In this document: positions 16,471 through 25,320 of the stretch, one piece after another
Layout of the letters: each line of letters starts with the position of its first letter
Numbering within the stretch: the first letter of the stretch is position 1
Assembly: GCA_039819545.1 (NCBI GenBank)
Contig: JBCBRS010000032.1
Location: 1 to 30,134 of the forward strand
DNA: 30,134 nucleotides
Reading direction: 5' to 3'
From: CALLPQ01 sp039819545
GTDB lineage: Bacteria > Pseudomonadota > Alphaproteobacteria > Caulobacterales > Parvularculaceae
Made by a program: the position numbers and the translations under genes
Notes under the pieces: generated by a model
What the model saw: the letters and a program-made list of their open reading frames with translations, nothing else
Database searches by the model: none
What the model was told of the DNA's origin: nothing

Positions 16471-17678
16471 GCCGCCGTGTTGTCGTCACCGGCATGGGGG
16501 TATTTAGCCCCCTTGGCACCGACCTTGAGACCTTTGCTGACGGGCTCTTTAATGGTCAGTGTGCGATCAAACCTCAAACTTACGCCTATGACGAAGATCT
16601 CTCGCTAACGCTGCCGGCTGCCGCCATTGAGGGGGCAGATGAAACCCTTGCCGCGCTAGGCCGGGACATGACGCGCGCTGACCCCTATAGCCAGTTTGGG
16701 GTTGCCGCGGCGGAGATGGCAATTGCCCATAGTGGCATCACCTTTGACGATGTGCTCCGTACCCGTACAGCAACCCTTTTGGGAACGGGGATTGGCGGTC
16801 AGCAATCGAGCGATGACACCCATTACAATATGCTGCGCAAGGGGCGCAGGCCCCACCCGCTGACAATTTTACGGACCATTCCCAACGCGTTGTCGAGTCA
16901 TATCTCCATCCGCCACGGTCTGACGGGGCCGTCCTTTGCCATTGCCTCGGCCTGTGCCTCCGGCGCCCACGCCATTGGCATGGCAGCCGATATGATCCGC
17001 AACGGGCATGCCGATGCGGCGATCACGGGTGCCAGCGAAAAGGGGCTGACCTACGGCGCGCTGGAGGCCTGGCGCGCCATGCATATCTTAAGTTCTGATA
17101 TTTGCCGACCCTTTTCAAAAACCCGCAATGGCCTCGTCATCGGTGAGGGGGCGGCTGTGCTGGTGCTGGAAGAGTATGAAAACGCCCGGGCCCGCGGCGC
17201 CAATATCCATGCCGAGCTGACCGGCTTTGGCCTGAACGCCGATGGTAACGATATGATTAATCCGTCTACGGAGGGAGCTGCGGGCTCCATGCGGCTTGCC
17301 TTGCGTGATATCACGATTGCCGACCCGGCTCAGGTTTATATCAACGCCCATGGGACGGGCACGTTGCTGAACGATCCCACCGAAACAGCGGCCATCCGCG
17401 CGGTCTTTGGGTCCGATGCCGATGACTTGATCGTCTCGTCAACGAAATCCATGCACGGTCATCTATTGGGTGCGGCGGGCGGTTTGGAAGCGGTGGCTGC
17501 GATCTGTGCCCTGAAGGCCGGGCAAATTCCGCCCACCATCAACCTTGATGAACCAGACCCTGCCTGCGATCTCGACTATGCCGCGAGCGGCACCGTCACC
17601 CGGCCAATCAACCTCGCGCTATCCAATTCATTCGCCTTTGGCGGCCAGAATGCGGTGCTGGCGTTTGAGCCGGTTTAG
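16467..17678 (+). CDS. Beta-ketoacyl-ACP synthase, FabF/NodE-like
   Basis: A 403-residue condensing enzyme that extends an ACP-bound acyl chain by two carbons from malonyl-ACP. The catalytic triad is complete: Cys163 in ASACASGAHA, His295 in NAHGTGTLLNDPTE, and His332 in KSMHGHLLGAAGG. Length and motifs fit the FabF (KAS II) group. Since it is coupled to its own unusual acyl carrier protein, a dedicated role in a secondary lipid or modified fatty chain is more likely than primary fatty acid synthesis, as with NodF/NodE pairs. No other tailoring genes (reductase, dehydratase, acyltransferase) are adjacent, so the pair would borrow these from central metabolism. Confidence 0.93.
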   Translation: MSRRVVVTGMGVFSPLGTDLETFADGLFNGQCAIKPQTYAYDEDLSLTLPAAAIEGADETLAALGRDMTRADPYSQFGVAAAEMAIAHSGITFDDVLRTRTATLLGTGIGGQQSSDDTHYNMLRKGRRPHPLTILRTIPNALSSHISIRHGLTGPSFAIASACASGAHAIGMAADMIRNGHADAAITGASEKGLTYGALEAWRAMHILSSDICRPFSKTRNGLVIGEGAAVLVLEEYENARARGANIHAELTGFGLNADGNDMINPSTEGAAGSMRLALRDITIADPAQVYINAHGTGTLLNDPTETAAIRAVFGSDADDLIVSSTKSMHGHLLGAAGGLEAVAAICALKAGQIPPTINLDEPDPACDLDYAASGTVTRPINLALSNSFAFGGQNAVLAFEPV

Positions 17679-17793
17679 AGCCCATTCAAAAAGGGTGATC
17701 GTCGATGGTTCCCGTCCATCGATTTAGGTTCGAACGCGCGAACCCTGAAAAATCCAGACTGCGTTTTTGTTTACCCAAAAAGGTAACGCAGTC
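17679..17793 (+). repeat. Structured intergenic repeat, copy 1 (three hairpins)
   Basis: This segment aligns with 25321-25437. Three successive hairpins can be drawn. Stem 1 pairs TCGATGG (17702-17708) with CCATCGA (17716-17722). Stem 2 pairs GGTTCG (17727-17732) with CGAACC (17739-17744). Stem 3 pairs GACTGCG (17757-17763) with CGCAGTC (17787-17793), with extra TTACC/GGTAA pairing inside. It fills the gap between two convergent genes, beginning right at the ketoacyl synthase stop. There is no T-tract, so it is not an ordinary intrinsic terminator. Confidence 0.8.
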
Positions 17794-17811
17794 TAGGCTT
17801 GGACCGTGCAT

Positions 17812-18183
17812 TTAAGCATGGGCCGGTTTCAGTTTGCCTTTGGCTTTGTCCGTACGCGGCTTGTGAATTCTGCGACGCAGATGGGCAAAGGCGGCAATCA
17901 TCACCATGAGCCCCGCATAGCGCACAAGATAGAGCCCGAGATCGAGATTGAGCGATTGCATCATGCCCGAAACGGTATCAGTCATGATGACACTATCGGC
18001 CCCGGCCATCCACATGGTGGTCAGTGGCCAGGCAAGGCGATCAACGAACAGGGCCCATATGCCCATAATCGCCACCGGGCGGGACTTGCCCACGAGCATG
18101 GCCGCAAAAAACGCGATGATAATGGCGCGCCAGAAATCGCTACCGGAAAAGCCGAGGCTGAGGATGTAGACTAAATCTTCCAT
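17812..18183 (-). CDS. Small membrane protein, unknown function
   Basis: A 123-residue hydrophobic protein with three or four membrane helices. Recognisable stretches are FWRAIIIAFFAAMLVG, VAIMGIWALFVDRLAWPLTTMWM and YLVRYAGLMVMIAAFAHL, ending in a basic tail (RTDKAKGKLKPAHA) that should be cytoplasmic. I know no family for it. The ATG at 18183 has AAAGGAA about seven bases upstream, so the in-frame GTG eight codons earlier (18207) is unlikely to be used. It lies between the structured repeat and the divergent Ada-like gene. Confidence 0.7.
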   Translation of the reverse strand: MEDLVYILSLGFSGSDFWRAIIIAFFAAMLVGKSRPVAIMGIWALFVDRLAWPLTTMWMAGADSVIMTDTVSGMMQSLNLDLGLYLVRYAGLMVMIAAFAHLRRRIHKPRTDKAKGKLKPAHA

Positions 18184-18312
18184 GATCCGTTCCTTTCCGC
18201 ACACCAAAAATCATTATGGTTAATGGGGGGTAAAGGGCGCAAAAAACGGGTGGTTTGCTGGGCTGTGCGGCCCTATTTTTTTGCAGAAATATACAAGCGG
18301 AGATCAAAACCT

Positions 18313-19197
18313 ATGCCGGCAACGCCTAATCAAAAAAGCCTGGAGCCCGTGGCGGCGGCCATTGAGTTTCTGGTGACCCATGCACACGATCAACCGAGCC
18401 TTGATAGACTGGCGGCGCACTTTGATCTGTCCCCGGCCCATTTTCAGCGTGTGTTCAAGGCAGGGGCCGGCGTATCCCCGAAGACGTTTCTGCAATATCT
18501 CACCGCCGGGCACGCGCGTGATGCGTTACGCGCTGGCCAGTCAGTCATGGCGGCGGCCTATGAGGCCGGGTTATCCGGCCCCTCGCGCCTGCACGATCTG
18601 ACGCTGGTCACCGACGCCATGACGCCCGGGACGGTTCGCAAACGCGGTGAAGGGGTAGAGATTAGCTATGGGCGTTTTGCCGGGCCTTTTGGCGTTGCGA
18701 TGATTGGCGTTACCAATAAAGGGATTTGCTGGCTAAGCTTTACCGATCCGGCGGACAGCGGGCCCAATAAATGCGAGGTTGCCGAACTTCAGGCCGAATG
18801 GCCACGGGCGAAAGTGAGCCATGATCCGGCAGCCATCGAGCCCGTTGCCCGGCAGATTACGGCCTATTTGATCAGCTTACGCACCAATAATAAATCGCAG
18901 AAAAATACGGACCCGTTGTGCCTGCATGTGAATGGTACGAATTTTCAACTGAAAGTATGGGAGGCGCTCCTAAAGATCCCCTTTGGGGCCTGCGTCACCT
19001 ATGGCGATATTGCCAAGGCGCTGGGCAAGCCGTCAGCATCACGGGCCGTGGGCGCCGCCGTGGGGGCGAACCCGATCTCGGTCCTGATCCCCTGTCACCG
19101 GGTGATCCGCGCGTCAGGTGTAATCCAGAATTATCGTTGGGGCGCGGCGCGCAAGGATACGCTACTCGCGCTGGAGGCTGCGGCGATTGCCTCGTGA
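18313..19197 (+). CDS. Short Ada: AraC-type regulator fused to O6-methylguanine-DNA methyltransferase
   Basis: A 294-residue fusion. The first 90 residues hold an AraC-type helix-turn-helix (LDRLAAHFDLSPAHFQRVFK, then SPKTFLQYLTAGHARDAL). The C-terminal part is a DNA methyltransferase that takes the methyl group from O6-methylguanine onto Cys261 in LIPCHRVIRASG, followed by the usual YRWGAARKDTLLALE. The connecting domain includes ISYGRFAGPFGVAMIGVTNKGICWLSF. E. coli Ada begins with a zinc-binding phosphotriester domain whose cysteine acts as the methylation switch. That domain is absent here, so repair is likely but the mode of gene control must differ. The ATG at 18313 is chosen because the preceding in-frame residues are basic and match nothing. 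Confidence 0.92.
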   Translation: MPATPNQKSLEPVAAAIEFLVTHAHDQPSLDRLAAHFDLSPAHFQRVFKAGAGVSPKTFLQYLTAGHARDALRAGQSVMAAAYEAGLSGPSRLHDLTLVTDAMTPGTVRKRGEGVEISYGRFAGPFGVAMIGVTNKGICWLSFTDPADSGPNKCEVAELQAEWPRAKVSHDPAAIEPVARQITAYLISLRTNNKSQKNTDPLCLHVNGTNFQLKVWEALLKIPFGACVTYGDIAKALGKPSASRAVGAAVGANPISVLIPCHRVIRASGVIQNYRWGAARKDTLLALEAAAIAS

Positions 19198-19200
19198 AGG

Positions 19201-19671
19201 TTACTCTTCTCTTGGAAAATACCAGACAGCGGCAATTTTTCTGTCGCGAAACTGATAAACGCCGAGCGCTTTGCTGGTCTTAGGGTCGCTCTGCCCCTCC
19301 GGTACCCAGCTGACCTGTTCGGTGATCGCAACACTGTCGCCAGTTGCCATCATACTGACGATCTCGCTCGTTACCGTGGGGACGGCACCAAAATACCCCT
19401 GCAACTCATCGCGCAAGGCCGCCTTGCCCATCCCCGCCTCTGAATAGGCTGCACCCTCCACATAACCCCAGCGAATATCCTCCGTACACATGGCGAGCAT
19501 CGCGTCCACATCCCGGGCGGAGAACGCTTCCACATAGGCGCGGGTTATCCGTTCCTGCGGCGACACTGCCTCAACGCGCGCCACACCGGGGGGCAGGCCG
19601 CCCCCTTCACCGCACGCGCTCAGCGCGGTGAGCGTGAAAAGAAGGAGTGCACAGTAAATTTGATGGCGCAT
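19201..19671 (-). CDS. SnoaL/NTF2-like lipoprotein
   Basis: A 156-residue envelope protein. The N-terminus is a lipoprotein signal, with LTALSAC giving the lipidated Cys at residue 20. The rest is an NTF2/SnoaL-like domain: AYVEAFSARDVDAMLAMCTEDIRWG is the standard first helix and strand, and FRDRKIAAVWYFP ends it. Such domains bind small ligands or act as accessory units; no catalytic role can be assigned. It starts 15 bases after the stop of the anion transporter and has AAGGGAA upstream, so it is probably the last gene of a three-gene operon with DUF2147 and the transporter. Confidence 0.85.
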   Translation of the reverse strand: MRHQIYCALLLFTLTALSACGEGGGLPPGVARVEAVSPQERITRAYVEAFSARDVDAMLAMCTEDIRWGYVEGAAYSEAGMGKAALRDELQGYFGAVPTVTSEIVSMMATGDSVAITEQVSWVPEGQSDPKTSKALGVYQFRDRKIAAVWYFPREE

Positions 19672-19686
19672 GGGTATGGCGTTCCC

Positions 19687-21096
19687 TTATCCAGCCGTCG
19701 AGGTAAGCGTCAGATATGCACTGCTTGCGACAATCAGGGCAATGATAATGTTAAGCACGAGACCTTCGCGCACCATCCGGCCAATGGAAACCTTGCCCGT
19801 GCCGTAGACGATGGCGTTGGGCGCCGTGGCAACCGGCAACATGAAGGCACAGGATGCGGAGATTACCGCCGGAATCATAATCAGCGCCGGGGCAATCTGC
19901 GCCTCCACCGCGACGGCGGCCAGCACGGGCATCAGCAGATTTGCCGTGGCGGTGTTGGACGTCATCTCCGTGAGGAACGTAACCGACAGGCACAAACCCA
20001 GGATCATCAAAAAGGGCGGCAGGCTCGCAAGGTCAGCGAGCGACCGGCCAATCACCCCGTCGAGCCCGCTGGCCCGAAACCCGGCAGCGATACAGATACC
20101 GCCCGCAAACAACAGCAATAGACCCCACGGTATATCGCTCGCGCTCTGCCAATCGAGGAGCCCGCCCCCACCTCTATCTGATCCGCGCTCAGGCGTCTGA
20201 GTGGCGCCGCTGGGAACAAGGAACATCAGCACAACCGCCAGCACCGCAACGGTTGAATCGCCAGCCCCGGTTATGCCGAACAAGCCAGACCAGCCCCCAA
20301 AGGGCTCGGCCCGTGTTACCCACAGAACAATGGCGAGGCCGAAAACCAGCATGGTCCGCACCTCCGCCGGACGCCAGGGGCCGGGCTCGGGCAACGTTGG
20401 TGCACGCACACCGCCCAGCGAGCGGGTCAGCCACAGGGCCATCACCGGCACCCCAACCATGACGCCCGGCAACCCGGTGACCATGAACCGGGCAAAGGAA
20501 TATTCCGTCTGCGTCACGTGTTCATAGGCATCGGCAAAAATCAGATTTGGCGGTGTCCCAATCAGTGTTGCCGTACCGCCCAGGGACGCAGCATAGGCAA
20601 TACCGAGCAGAAGCGGGACCGCAAGACGCGGGTTATCATCGCGTGCAATGATCGCAAGCGCCAGCGTGGCCAGCATTAACGTGGTAGCGGAGTTGGATAT
20701 CCACATGGACAACACCGCCGCCGCGACCATAAACCCTAGAACCAGTCGCCGCCCGGAAACACCCACAAGCCGGATCATATACAGCGCCAATCGTTCGTGT
20801 AGGGCTGATTTTTCAAGCGCCTTTGACAACATGAACGACGCCATCAACAGGATGATGACGTGAGAGCCAAGGGCAGAGGCGGCCTCTTTGTGGGTGAGGA
20901 TACCCGCAAGCGGAAACAGCGCGAAGGGCACGAGCGACGTTGCCGGGATCGGCATCGCCTCGGTCACCCACCAGCTTGCCGTCAGCACGGTGATAAAAAT
21001 CGTCGCCACGATGGCCCGGTCAAGACCGGCAAAATGGGCCCAGACCGCGCCGATCAGGGCCAGGAAAAATCCCGTGACGAGGGCGAGTGGCTTCAT
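19687..21096 (-). CDS. DASS/SLC13 family anion transporter
   Basis: A 469-residue membrane protein with about 11 hydrophobic segments. The two family signature motifs are present: SNSAT at residues 134-138 (WISNSATTLM), and MTSNTATANLLMPV in the second half. These bind sodium and the carboxylate in related transporters of the divalent-anion symporter group, which move C4-dicarboxylates, citrate or sulfate. GTATLIGTPPNLIFAD in the middle is also typical. The substrate is not readable. The start ATG at 21096 lacks a clear ribosome binding site, but it is 33 bases after the DUF2147 stop, which fits co-transcription. Confidence 0.92.
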   Translation of the reverse strand: MKPLALVTGFFLALIGAVWAHFAGLDRAIVATIFITVLTASWWVTEAMPIPATSLVPFALFPLAGILTHKEAASALGSHVIILLMASFMLSKALEKSALHERLALYMIRLVGVSGRRLVLGFMVAAAVLSMWISNSATTLMLATLALAIIARDDNPRLAVPLLLGIAYAASLGGTATLIGTPPNLIFADAYEHVTQTEYSFARFMVTGLPGVMVGVPVMALWLTRSLGGVRAPTLPEPGPWRPAEVRTMLVFGLAIVLWVTRAEPFGGWSGLFGITGAGDSTVAVLAVVLMFLVPSGATQTPERGSDRGGGGLLDWQSASDIPWGLLLLFAGGICIAAGFRASGLDGVIGRSLADLASLPPFLMILGLCLSVTFLTEMTSNTATANLLMPVLAAVAVEAQIAPALIMIPAVISASCAFMLPVATAPNAIVYGTGKVSIGRMVREGLVLNIIIALIVASSAYLTLTSTAG

Positions 21097-21129
21097 GATG
21101 GCAGCACGCGTTCAGGCCAATTGCGCGCA

Positions 21130-21672
21130 TCAGCCCTCATTGCTGGCTGGGGCCGGGGTGGGCTTTTCCTGCGCAGGCACATCCCCATCTGCACGGGTCC
21201 AGATAAAGCTTTTGCACACCGGGCCCACACAGCCTTGCACCTTCAGGTCCGTCGTCGTCAGGCGGGTAAGTTTCGACTTATAGGTTTCCCCCGATTCCGG
21301 GTCGTAGATACGGCCCTTACGCCAGCCTTTACGCTTTTTCTGAAACCCATAAATGATCTGCATACCCCTGATCTCGCGGTCACGCAAAGTCTCGTCGTCA
21401 TTATTGACATCGAGAACAACGCCGTCAGCTGCCTCCAGCGCCGGGAACCAGATGACGGTACCGCAGACACTTTCTGCGCATTGATCAATTTCCACAAGAA
21501 CATCATCCGGTGTTCGCCACAGCCCGTTCACATCATGGGGATCAATCGTGGCGGCACCTTCCGCCTCATTTGCCACAACGGCGCCAATGACGGGCGTTAC
21601 CCACACAAAGAAGATGGCAGCCATCGCAGCGCACGCGGCCGGAATGGACCGAAGGGAAATCTCAGAACGCAT
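21130..21672 (-). CDS. DUF2147 domain protein, exported
   Basis: A 180-residue protein with an N-terminal signal (hydrophobic AACAAMAAIFFVWVTPVIG). The DUF2147 domain follows: VNGLWRTPDDVLVEIDQC, CGTVIWF, then MQIIYGFQKKRKGWRKGRIYDPESGETYKSKL and the terminal WTRADG. The family is a small periplasmic beta-barrel seen in many proteobacteria and Bacteroidetes, with no proven activity. The ATG at 21672 has ACGGAG eight bases upstream and directly precedes the signal peptide, so the longer frame to 21792 is rejected. First gene of a - strand operon and divergent from the next gene. Confidence 0.9.
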   Translation of the reverse strand: MRSEISLRSIPAACAAMAAIFFVWVTPVIGAVVANEAEGAATIDPHDVNGLWRTPDDVLVEIDQCAESVCGTVIWFPALEAADGVVLDVNNDDETLRDREIRGMQIIYGFQKKRKGWRKGRIYDPESGETYKSKLTRLTTTDLKVQGCVGPVCKSFIWTRADGDVPAQEKPTPAPASNEG

Positions 21673-21767
21673 GACGTATTCTCCGTATACAAATTCGCAC
21701 CGTAGGGTGCCTCGACCTCTGAAAACTGTGAGCGGTCCGCGCCAATCCAAACCGACGACGGTATAGT

Positions 21768-22709
21768 ATGAAACCTGTAGGAACTCTGTCAAAGGCGTGG
21801 CTCATGGCTTCACTTGGTCGACATCTCTTTAGGGCGCAAAATAGCACCCTGCTCGCTCTGTTTGGCCGGGCGTTGCTCGGCATCGGAGCCGCGATCCTGC
21901 CTGGCGCATTCCCCAGCTGGGGGCAGGTGCTCACGCCCGCCTCAACCCCGCATACTGCGCCAAGCCCGGACGCGCAGACCAGCCTATCCCTTTTCGCCAA
22001 AGGCGAAACCGCCTTTTTTGCTGGGCGGTATGAGGATGTGCTGGCGATGGCGCAGACCCGGTTGGAGGCCAAAGATCCAGTAAAGAAGGATGCGGGGGTG
22101 CTGGCGCTCGCCGCGCGGACCGAAAATACGCGCGCCTATCTGCGACTAACGCCCAAGGCGGCCAGCGCGCAGACAAAATCTGCACGCGCCTATGCCCGCG
22201 CAGCCCTCGCCCGTGATCCGGCCAATGTGGAGGCGCATTTGCAGGCCGCAATTAGCGATGCGGTGCGCGGCGGTCAGGTGGGGCCCATTCGGGCGCTATT
22301 TGGCGGCTATGCGAGCCGGGCGCGCCGTCACCTCGATCAGGCACTTGCCACCGCGCCAGAAAATTTCTGGGCGCTGTCCACCTCCGGCGCCTGGCACCTT
22401 GAGGTGGCGCGCGCCGGCGGCGCGGGCGTTTATGGCGCAGACCGCGCGCTTGGCTTTAATCAGATGATCCGCGCCCGCGCCCTCGCCCCTGACAATGTGG
22501 CTATCGCCTATGAAACGGCCTTGCGGGTTCTCGCCAGCAACAACCCCGACTGGCGCGCTGCCGCCCTCGACGCGCTCACCGTGGCGACGCAGACCGGCGC
22601 CATCACCGCCGCCCACGAGGCGCAGCTGCGTGAGCGGGCCGTCGCCCTTGCCCGTGCGGTTGAGGCGGGGCCAGAAGCCGTCCGGCAATTCATCAAAGCC
22701 TATGCCTGA
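21768..22709 (+). CDS. Exported repeat-containing (TPR-like) protein of unknown function
   Basis: A 313-residue protein with a signal-like segment (LLALFGRALLGIGAAILPGAF) and then an alpha-helical body. Helical pairs with TPR-like spacing recur: FAKGETAFFAGRYEDVLAMA, ARAYARAALARDPANVEAHL, HLDQALATAPENFWALSTSG, ARALAPDNVAIAYETALRVL. The Ala-rich composition makes exact repeat borders uncertain. Such proteins usually act as scaffolds in the periplasm. The annotated ATG at 21768 overlaps TATAGT, a good -10 box, so the true start may be the ATG at 21804, which has AAGG upstream and would shorten the leader by 12 residues. Confidence 0.75.
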   Translation: MKPVGTLSKAWLMASLGRHLFRAQNSTLLALFGRALLGIGAAILPGAFPSWGQVLTPASTPHTAPSPDAQTSLSLFAKGETAFFAGRYEDVLAMAQTRLEAKDPVKKDAGVLALAARTENTRAYLRLTPKAASAQTKSARAYARAALARDPANVEAHLQAAISDAVRGGQVGPIRALFGGYASRARRHLDQALATAPENFWALSTSGAWHLEVARAGGAGVYGADRALGFNQMIRARALAPDNVAIAYETALRVLASNNPDWRAAALDALTVATQTGAITAAHEAQLRERAVALARAVEAGPEAVRQFIKAYA

Positions 22710-22800
22710 TAACGGGAGGCGGAAACGCGCTGGCGCTTACCCCGCTGCCCTTGCCCCGCTGCCCCTTGCCCTGCTTTTGGCGCGCCGGTAAGCGATACCG

Positions 22801-23223
22801 ATGACATCATCTTCCCCTGAACCATCCCCGGACCATGTGGTCAAACTGATCCCGGCAGACCAATGGCCCGCCCTGTGCGCGTCAACGATGCTGGCCTATA
22901 GCGCGCTCGATCAAGCTGACGGCTTTATGCATCTTTCCACCCCAGATCAGATGCTAGATACGGCAAACCGTCACTATACTGATTATTCTCATGTGGCGGG
23001 ATTACTGATCCCCACGCGGCATCTTCCCGGCACCCTAAAGTGGGAGCCGGCGGCAAAACGCAATAACGCTCTTTTTCCCCATCTTTATGGACCGTGTCGC
23101 ACGGCCTGGATTGAAAAAGCAATCGTCCTTGCCAGGGGCCGCGACGCCAGATTTGCCGTCACGGGCGAAATCCAGCCACCCTTTGATCCTGATACAGATT
23201 TTTCGGCTTTTTCTCATGGCTAA
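22801..23223 (+). CDS. DUF952 domain protein
   Basis: A 140-residue cytoplasmic protein. The DUF952 pattern is clear: YSALDQADGFMHLSTPDQM near residues 33-51, then LKWEP, FPHLYGPCRTAWI. The family resembles ADP-ribosyltransferase-like or glutathione S-transferase-adjacent small domains but has no proven function. It commonly precedes pyrD in alphaproteobacteria, as here, where its last eight bases overlap the pyrD start. Confidence 0.9.
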   Translation: MTSSSPEPSPDHVVKLIPADQWPALCASTMLAYSALDQADGFMHLSTPDQMLDTANRHYTDYSHVAGLLIPTRHLPGTLKWEPAAKRNNALFPHLYGPCRTAWIEKAIVLARGRDARFAVTGEIQPPFDPDTDFSAFSHG

Positions 23224-24292
23224 AGTCCCCCTTCCCCTCGCCACACTGGCCGCGCGTTCACTCGCCTTTCTTGATCCCGAAGAGGCGCATGATCTGACGA
23301 TCCGCATGCTTGAAAGCGGGGTCTTGCCCGCGGCGCCAACCGTATCGCCCATGTTGAAAACCACGGTGGCAGGCATTGAGTTCGAGAACCCGCTTGGCCT
23401 GGCGGCAGGATTTGACAAGAATGCCCGCGTGCCGGACCCCCTGTTACAGCTTGGCTTTGGTTTTGTTGAGGTTGGGGCAGTGACACCCGAACCGCAGCCC
23501 GGCAACGACAAGCCCCGCGTCTTTCGCCTGCGCCACGATCAAGCGGTGATCAACCGTTATGGTTTTAACAATGACGGACTGGAGGCGATTGCCGGGCGAC
23601 TGGCCGCACGCCAGCGTCAAGGCTGTGTGGGAATCAATCTTGGTGCCAACAAAATCTCTACCAACCGCACCGGCGATTATGTGAAGGGGCTGACCCGTCT
23701 GGCCGGGCTGGTTGATTTTTACACGGTCAATATCTCCTCGCCCAATACGCCCGGGCTGCGCGCCCTTCAGGACAAAGCCGCGCTTGAAGAGCTGCTTTCG
23801 CGCGTCCTTGCCGAGCGGGCGCGCGTTGCCGCCGATACGCCTGTGTTCCTGAAACTCTCGCCCGATCTGACCGATAATGACCAAAGCGATATCATCGCGA
23901 TCCTGAAGGCAATGAAGCAAACGGGCCAAGCGCTTGATGGGCTCATCATTTCGAACACAACCATCGAGCGGCCCGATGATCTGACGGCGGCGCATCGCGG
24001 TGAGGCGGGCGGGCTATCGGGCGTACCGCTTTTTGCGCGTTCAACCCGGCTGCTTGGCGACTTCTATCAAGCGCTTGGCACCGACTACGCCTTGATTGGC
24101 GTGGGCGGGGTTGCGAGCGCGCGTGATGCCTATCGCAAAATCCTGAATGGCGCGCAGCTGGTGCAGCTTTATACCGCCCTTGTCTATCAGGGCCCGGGCC
24201 TCGTGCGGTCAATCCTTGAGGAATTGCCAGTCTTTCTGGAGGCGGATGGGTTTTCATCTGTGGCTGACGCCGTGGGCGGAGCGTTACGGTAA
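23216..24292 (+). CDS. pyrD: Dihydroorotate dehydrogenase (quinone), class 2
   Basis: The enzyme oxidises dihydroorotate to orotate in pyrimidine synthesis and passes electrons to membrane quinone. The 358-residue product has the class 2 layout: an N-terminal helical membrane-contact region, then LGLAAGFDKNARVPDPL for FMN binding and FGFVEVGAVTPEPQPGN. The catalytic serine is Ser175 in VNISSPNTPG, which marks class 2 (class 1 uses Cys). IGVGGVASARDAYRKI completes the FMN phosphate site. The ATG at 23216 matches the family start. The gene overlaps DUF952 by eight bases and ends one base from the convergent DUF2125 gene. Confidence 0.96.
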   Translation: MAKVPLPLATLAARSLAFLDPEEAHDLTIRMLESGVLPAAPTVSPMLKTTVAGIEFENPLGLAAGFDKNARVPDPLLQLGFGFVEVGAVTPEPQPGNDKPRVFRLRHDQAVINRYGFNNDGLEAIAGRLAARQRQGCVGINLGANKISTNRTGDYVKGLTRLAGLVDFYTVNISSPNTPGLRALQDKAALEELLSRVLAERARVAADTPVFLKLSPDLTDNDQSDIIAILKAMKQTGQALDGLIISNTTIERPDDLTAAHRGEAGGLSGVPLFARSTRLLGDFYQALGTDYALIGVGGVASARDAYRKILNGAQLVQLYTALVYQGPGLVRSILEELPVFLEADGFSSVADAVGGALR

Positions 24293-24293
24293 G

Positions 24294-25301
24294 CTATGGA
24301 GCTCGCTCGCCTAGGGGCACACCGTCCATCAGGACCGCGCCCTTCTCAATTATAAAAACCGATTTGATCCGGCCACCCCCGGCAAGGCTTGCCATGGCAA
24401 GCCCGACGCTGATTGCTGCGCGGTTGTCCGTGTCTATAAGGCCAAGACTGGTCAGCGTTTCCAAAAACGGGGCAGGCTTTTCCAGCACCGTTTCGATTTG
24501 CCCCCTTGGCTGGCCAGCGGGATCGAGACCAAGACGACCGGTGGCCGTCAATTGCGCCGGATCATCGGCAATCCGCAAACGGTCAAGCCTGATCATGCCG
24601 CCATTGTCGGCCCACACTTGCGGCGCCTCCAGATCAAGCGTGAGATAGTCCGTAAGCGCCGCTTCCAGTTCGACGGCGGTCAACCGCGCCTTAGCTTGGC
24701 CGTCGGTCCATTGCAGGTCGCCCGAAAGCGCCGTCACCAGCAAGGTGTCACCGTCCGATTGATCAGGGTGGATATTAACGATCAGATCGGCAAGTGTCAG
24801 CCGCGCGGGATTGGCATTGGCTGCCAACAACAGCGTTTTAAGCTCAAGAATAAAAGCCCAGCCCGTATGCGTATCACGACCAATACTGGCGCGGATTGTC
24901 TCCCCGCTTCCGGTCCAGTTTTGATAAGGCGCTGCCAATGTGGGTACCGATAGCGACTGCGTACCCTGGGGCGAGAAAATCACCCTGTCGAAAGCGTAAG
25001 GGAGCGCATCAATATAAAGCGCATCAGCCCGCCATTGCCCCGCGTCGGGTATCTGCCAGTCAATATCGTCTATCCGAGTACGCAGGAGAAAGGGAAACCC
25101 TTCGGATTTGATCGCCCCGTGGGTAAGCACGCTGCCTGCAGCACGCTGTTCCTCAACAAAAGCCACCACCGATTTCTTGATCGTTCGTGCACCCATGAAC
25201 CAGAACACCGTGTACAGCCCAAAAGCGATACCCGTAAAAATCGTCAGCCCGATTACGAAACGCGATGGGGCTTTTTTCTTTGTGGCAGATTTGTGGGTCA
25301 C
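24294..25301 (-). CDS. DUF2125 domain protein
   Basis: A 335-residue protein with one N-terminal membrane helix (FVIGLTIFTGIAFGLYTVFWFMG) and a large beta-rich periplasmic part. HGAIKSEGFPFLLRTRIDDIDW is the family hallmark, and the central and C-terminal repeats of TARLTAVELEAAL and ATGRLGLDPAGQPRGQIETVL match DUF2125, a family found almost only in alphaproteobacteria. Its role is unknown, though such anchored beta sheets resemble lipid-handling AsmA-like proteins. The start is GTG at 25301; the ribosome binding site is weak (GAGAA). Confidence 0.88.
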   Translation of the reverse strand: MTHKSATKKKAPSRFVIGLTIFTGIAFGLYTVFWFMGARTIKKSVVAFVEEQRAAGSVLTHGAIKSEGFPFLLRTRIDDIDWQIPDAGQWRADALYIDALPYAFDRVIFSPQGTQSLSVPTLAAPYQNWTGSGETIRASIGRDTHTGWAFILELKTLLLAANANPARLTLADLIVNIHPDQSDGDTLLVTALSGDLQWTDGQAKARLTAVELEAALTDYLTLDLEAPQVWADNGGMIRLDRLRIADDPAQLTATGRLGLDPAGQPRGQIETVLEKPAPFLETLTSLGLIDTDNRAAISVGLAMASLAGGGRIKSVFIIEKGAVLMDGVPLGERAP

Positions 25302-25320
25302 GGGTTCTCGGATTGCTTAG

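Noticed and set aside
17727..17744. GGTTCGAA-containing hairpin as a tRNA T-arm
   Set aside because: The loop and flanks do not match a T-arm, and no acceptor, D or anticodon arms can be drawn around either copy.
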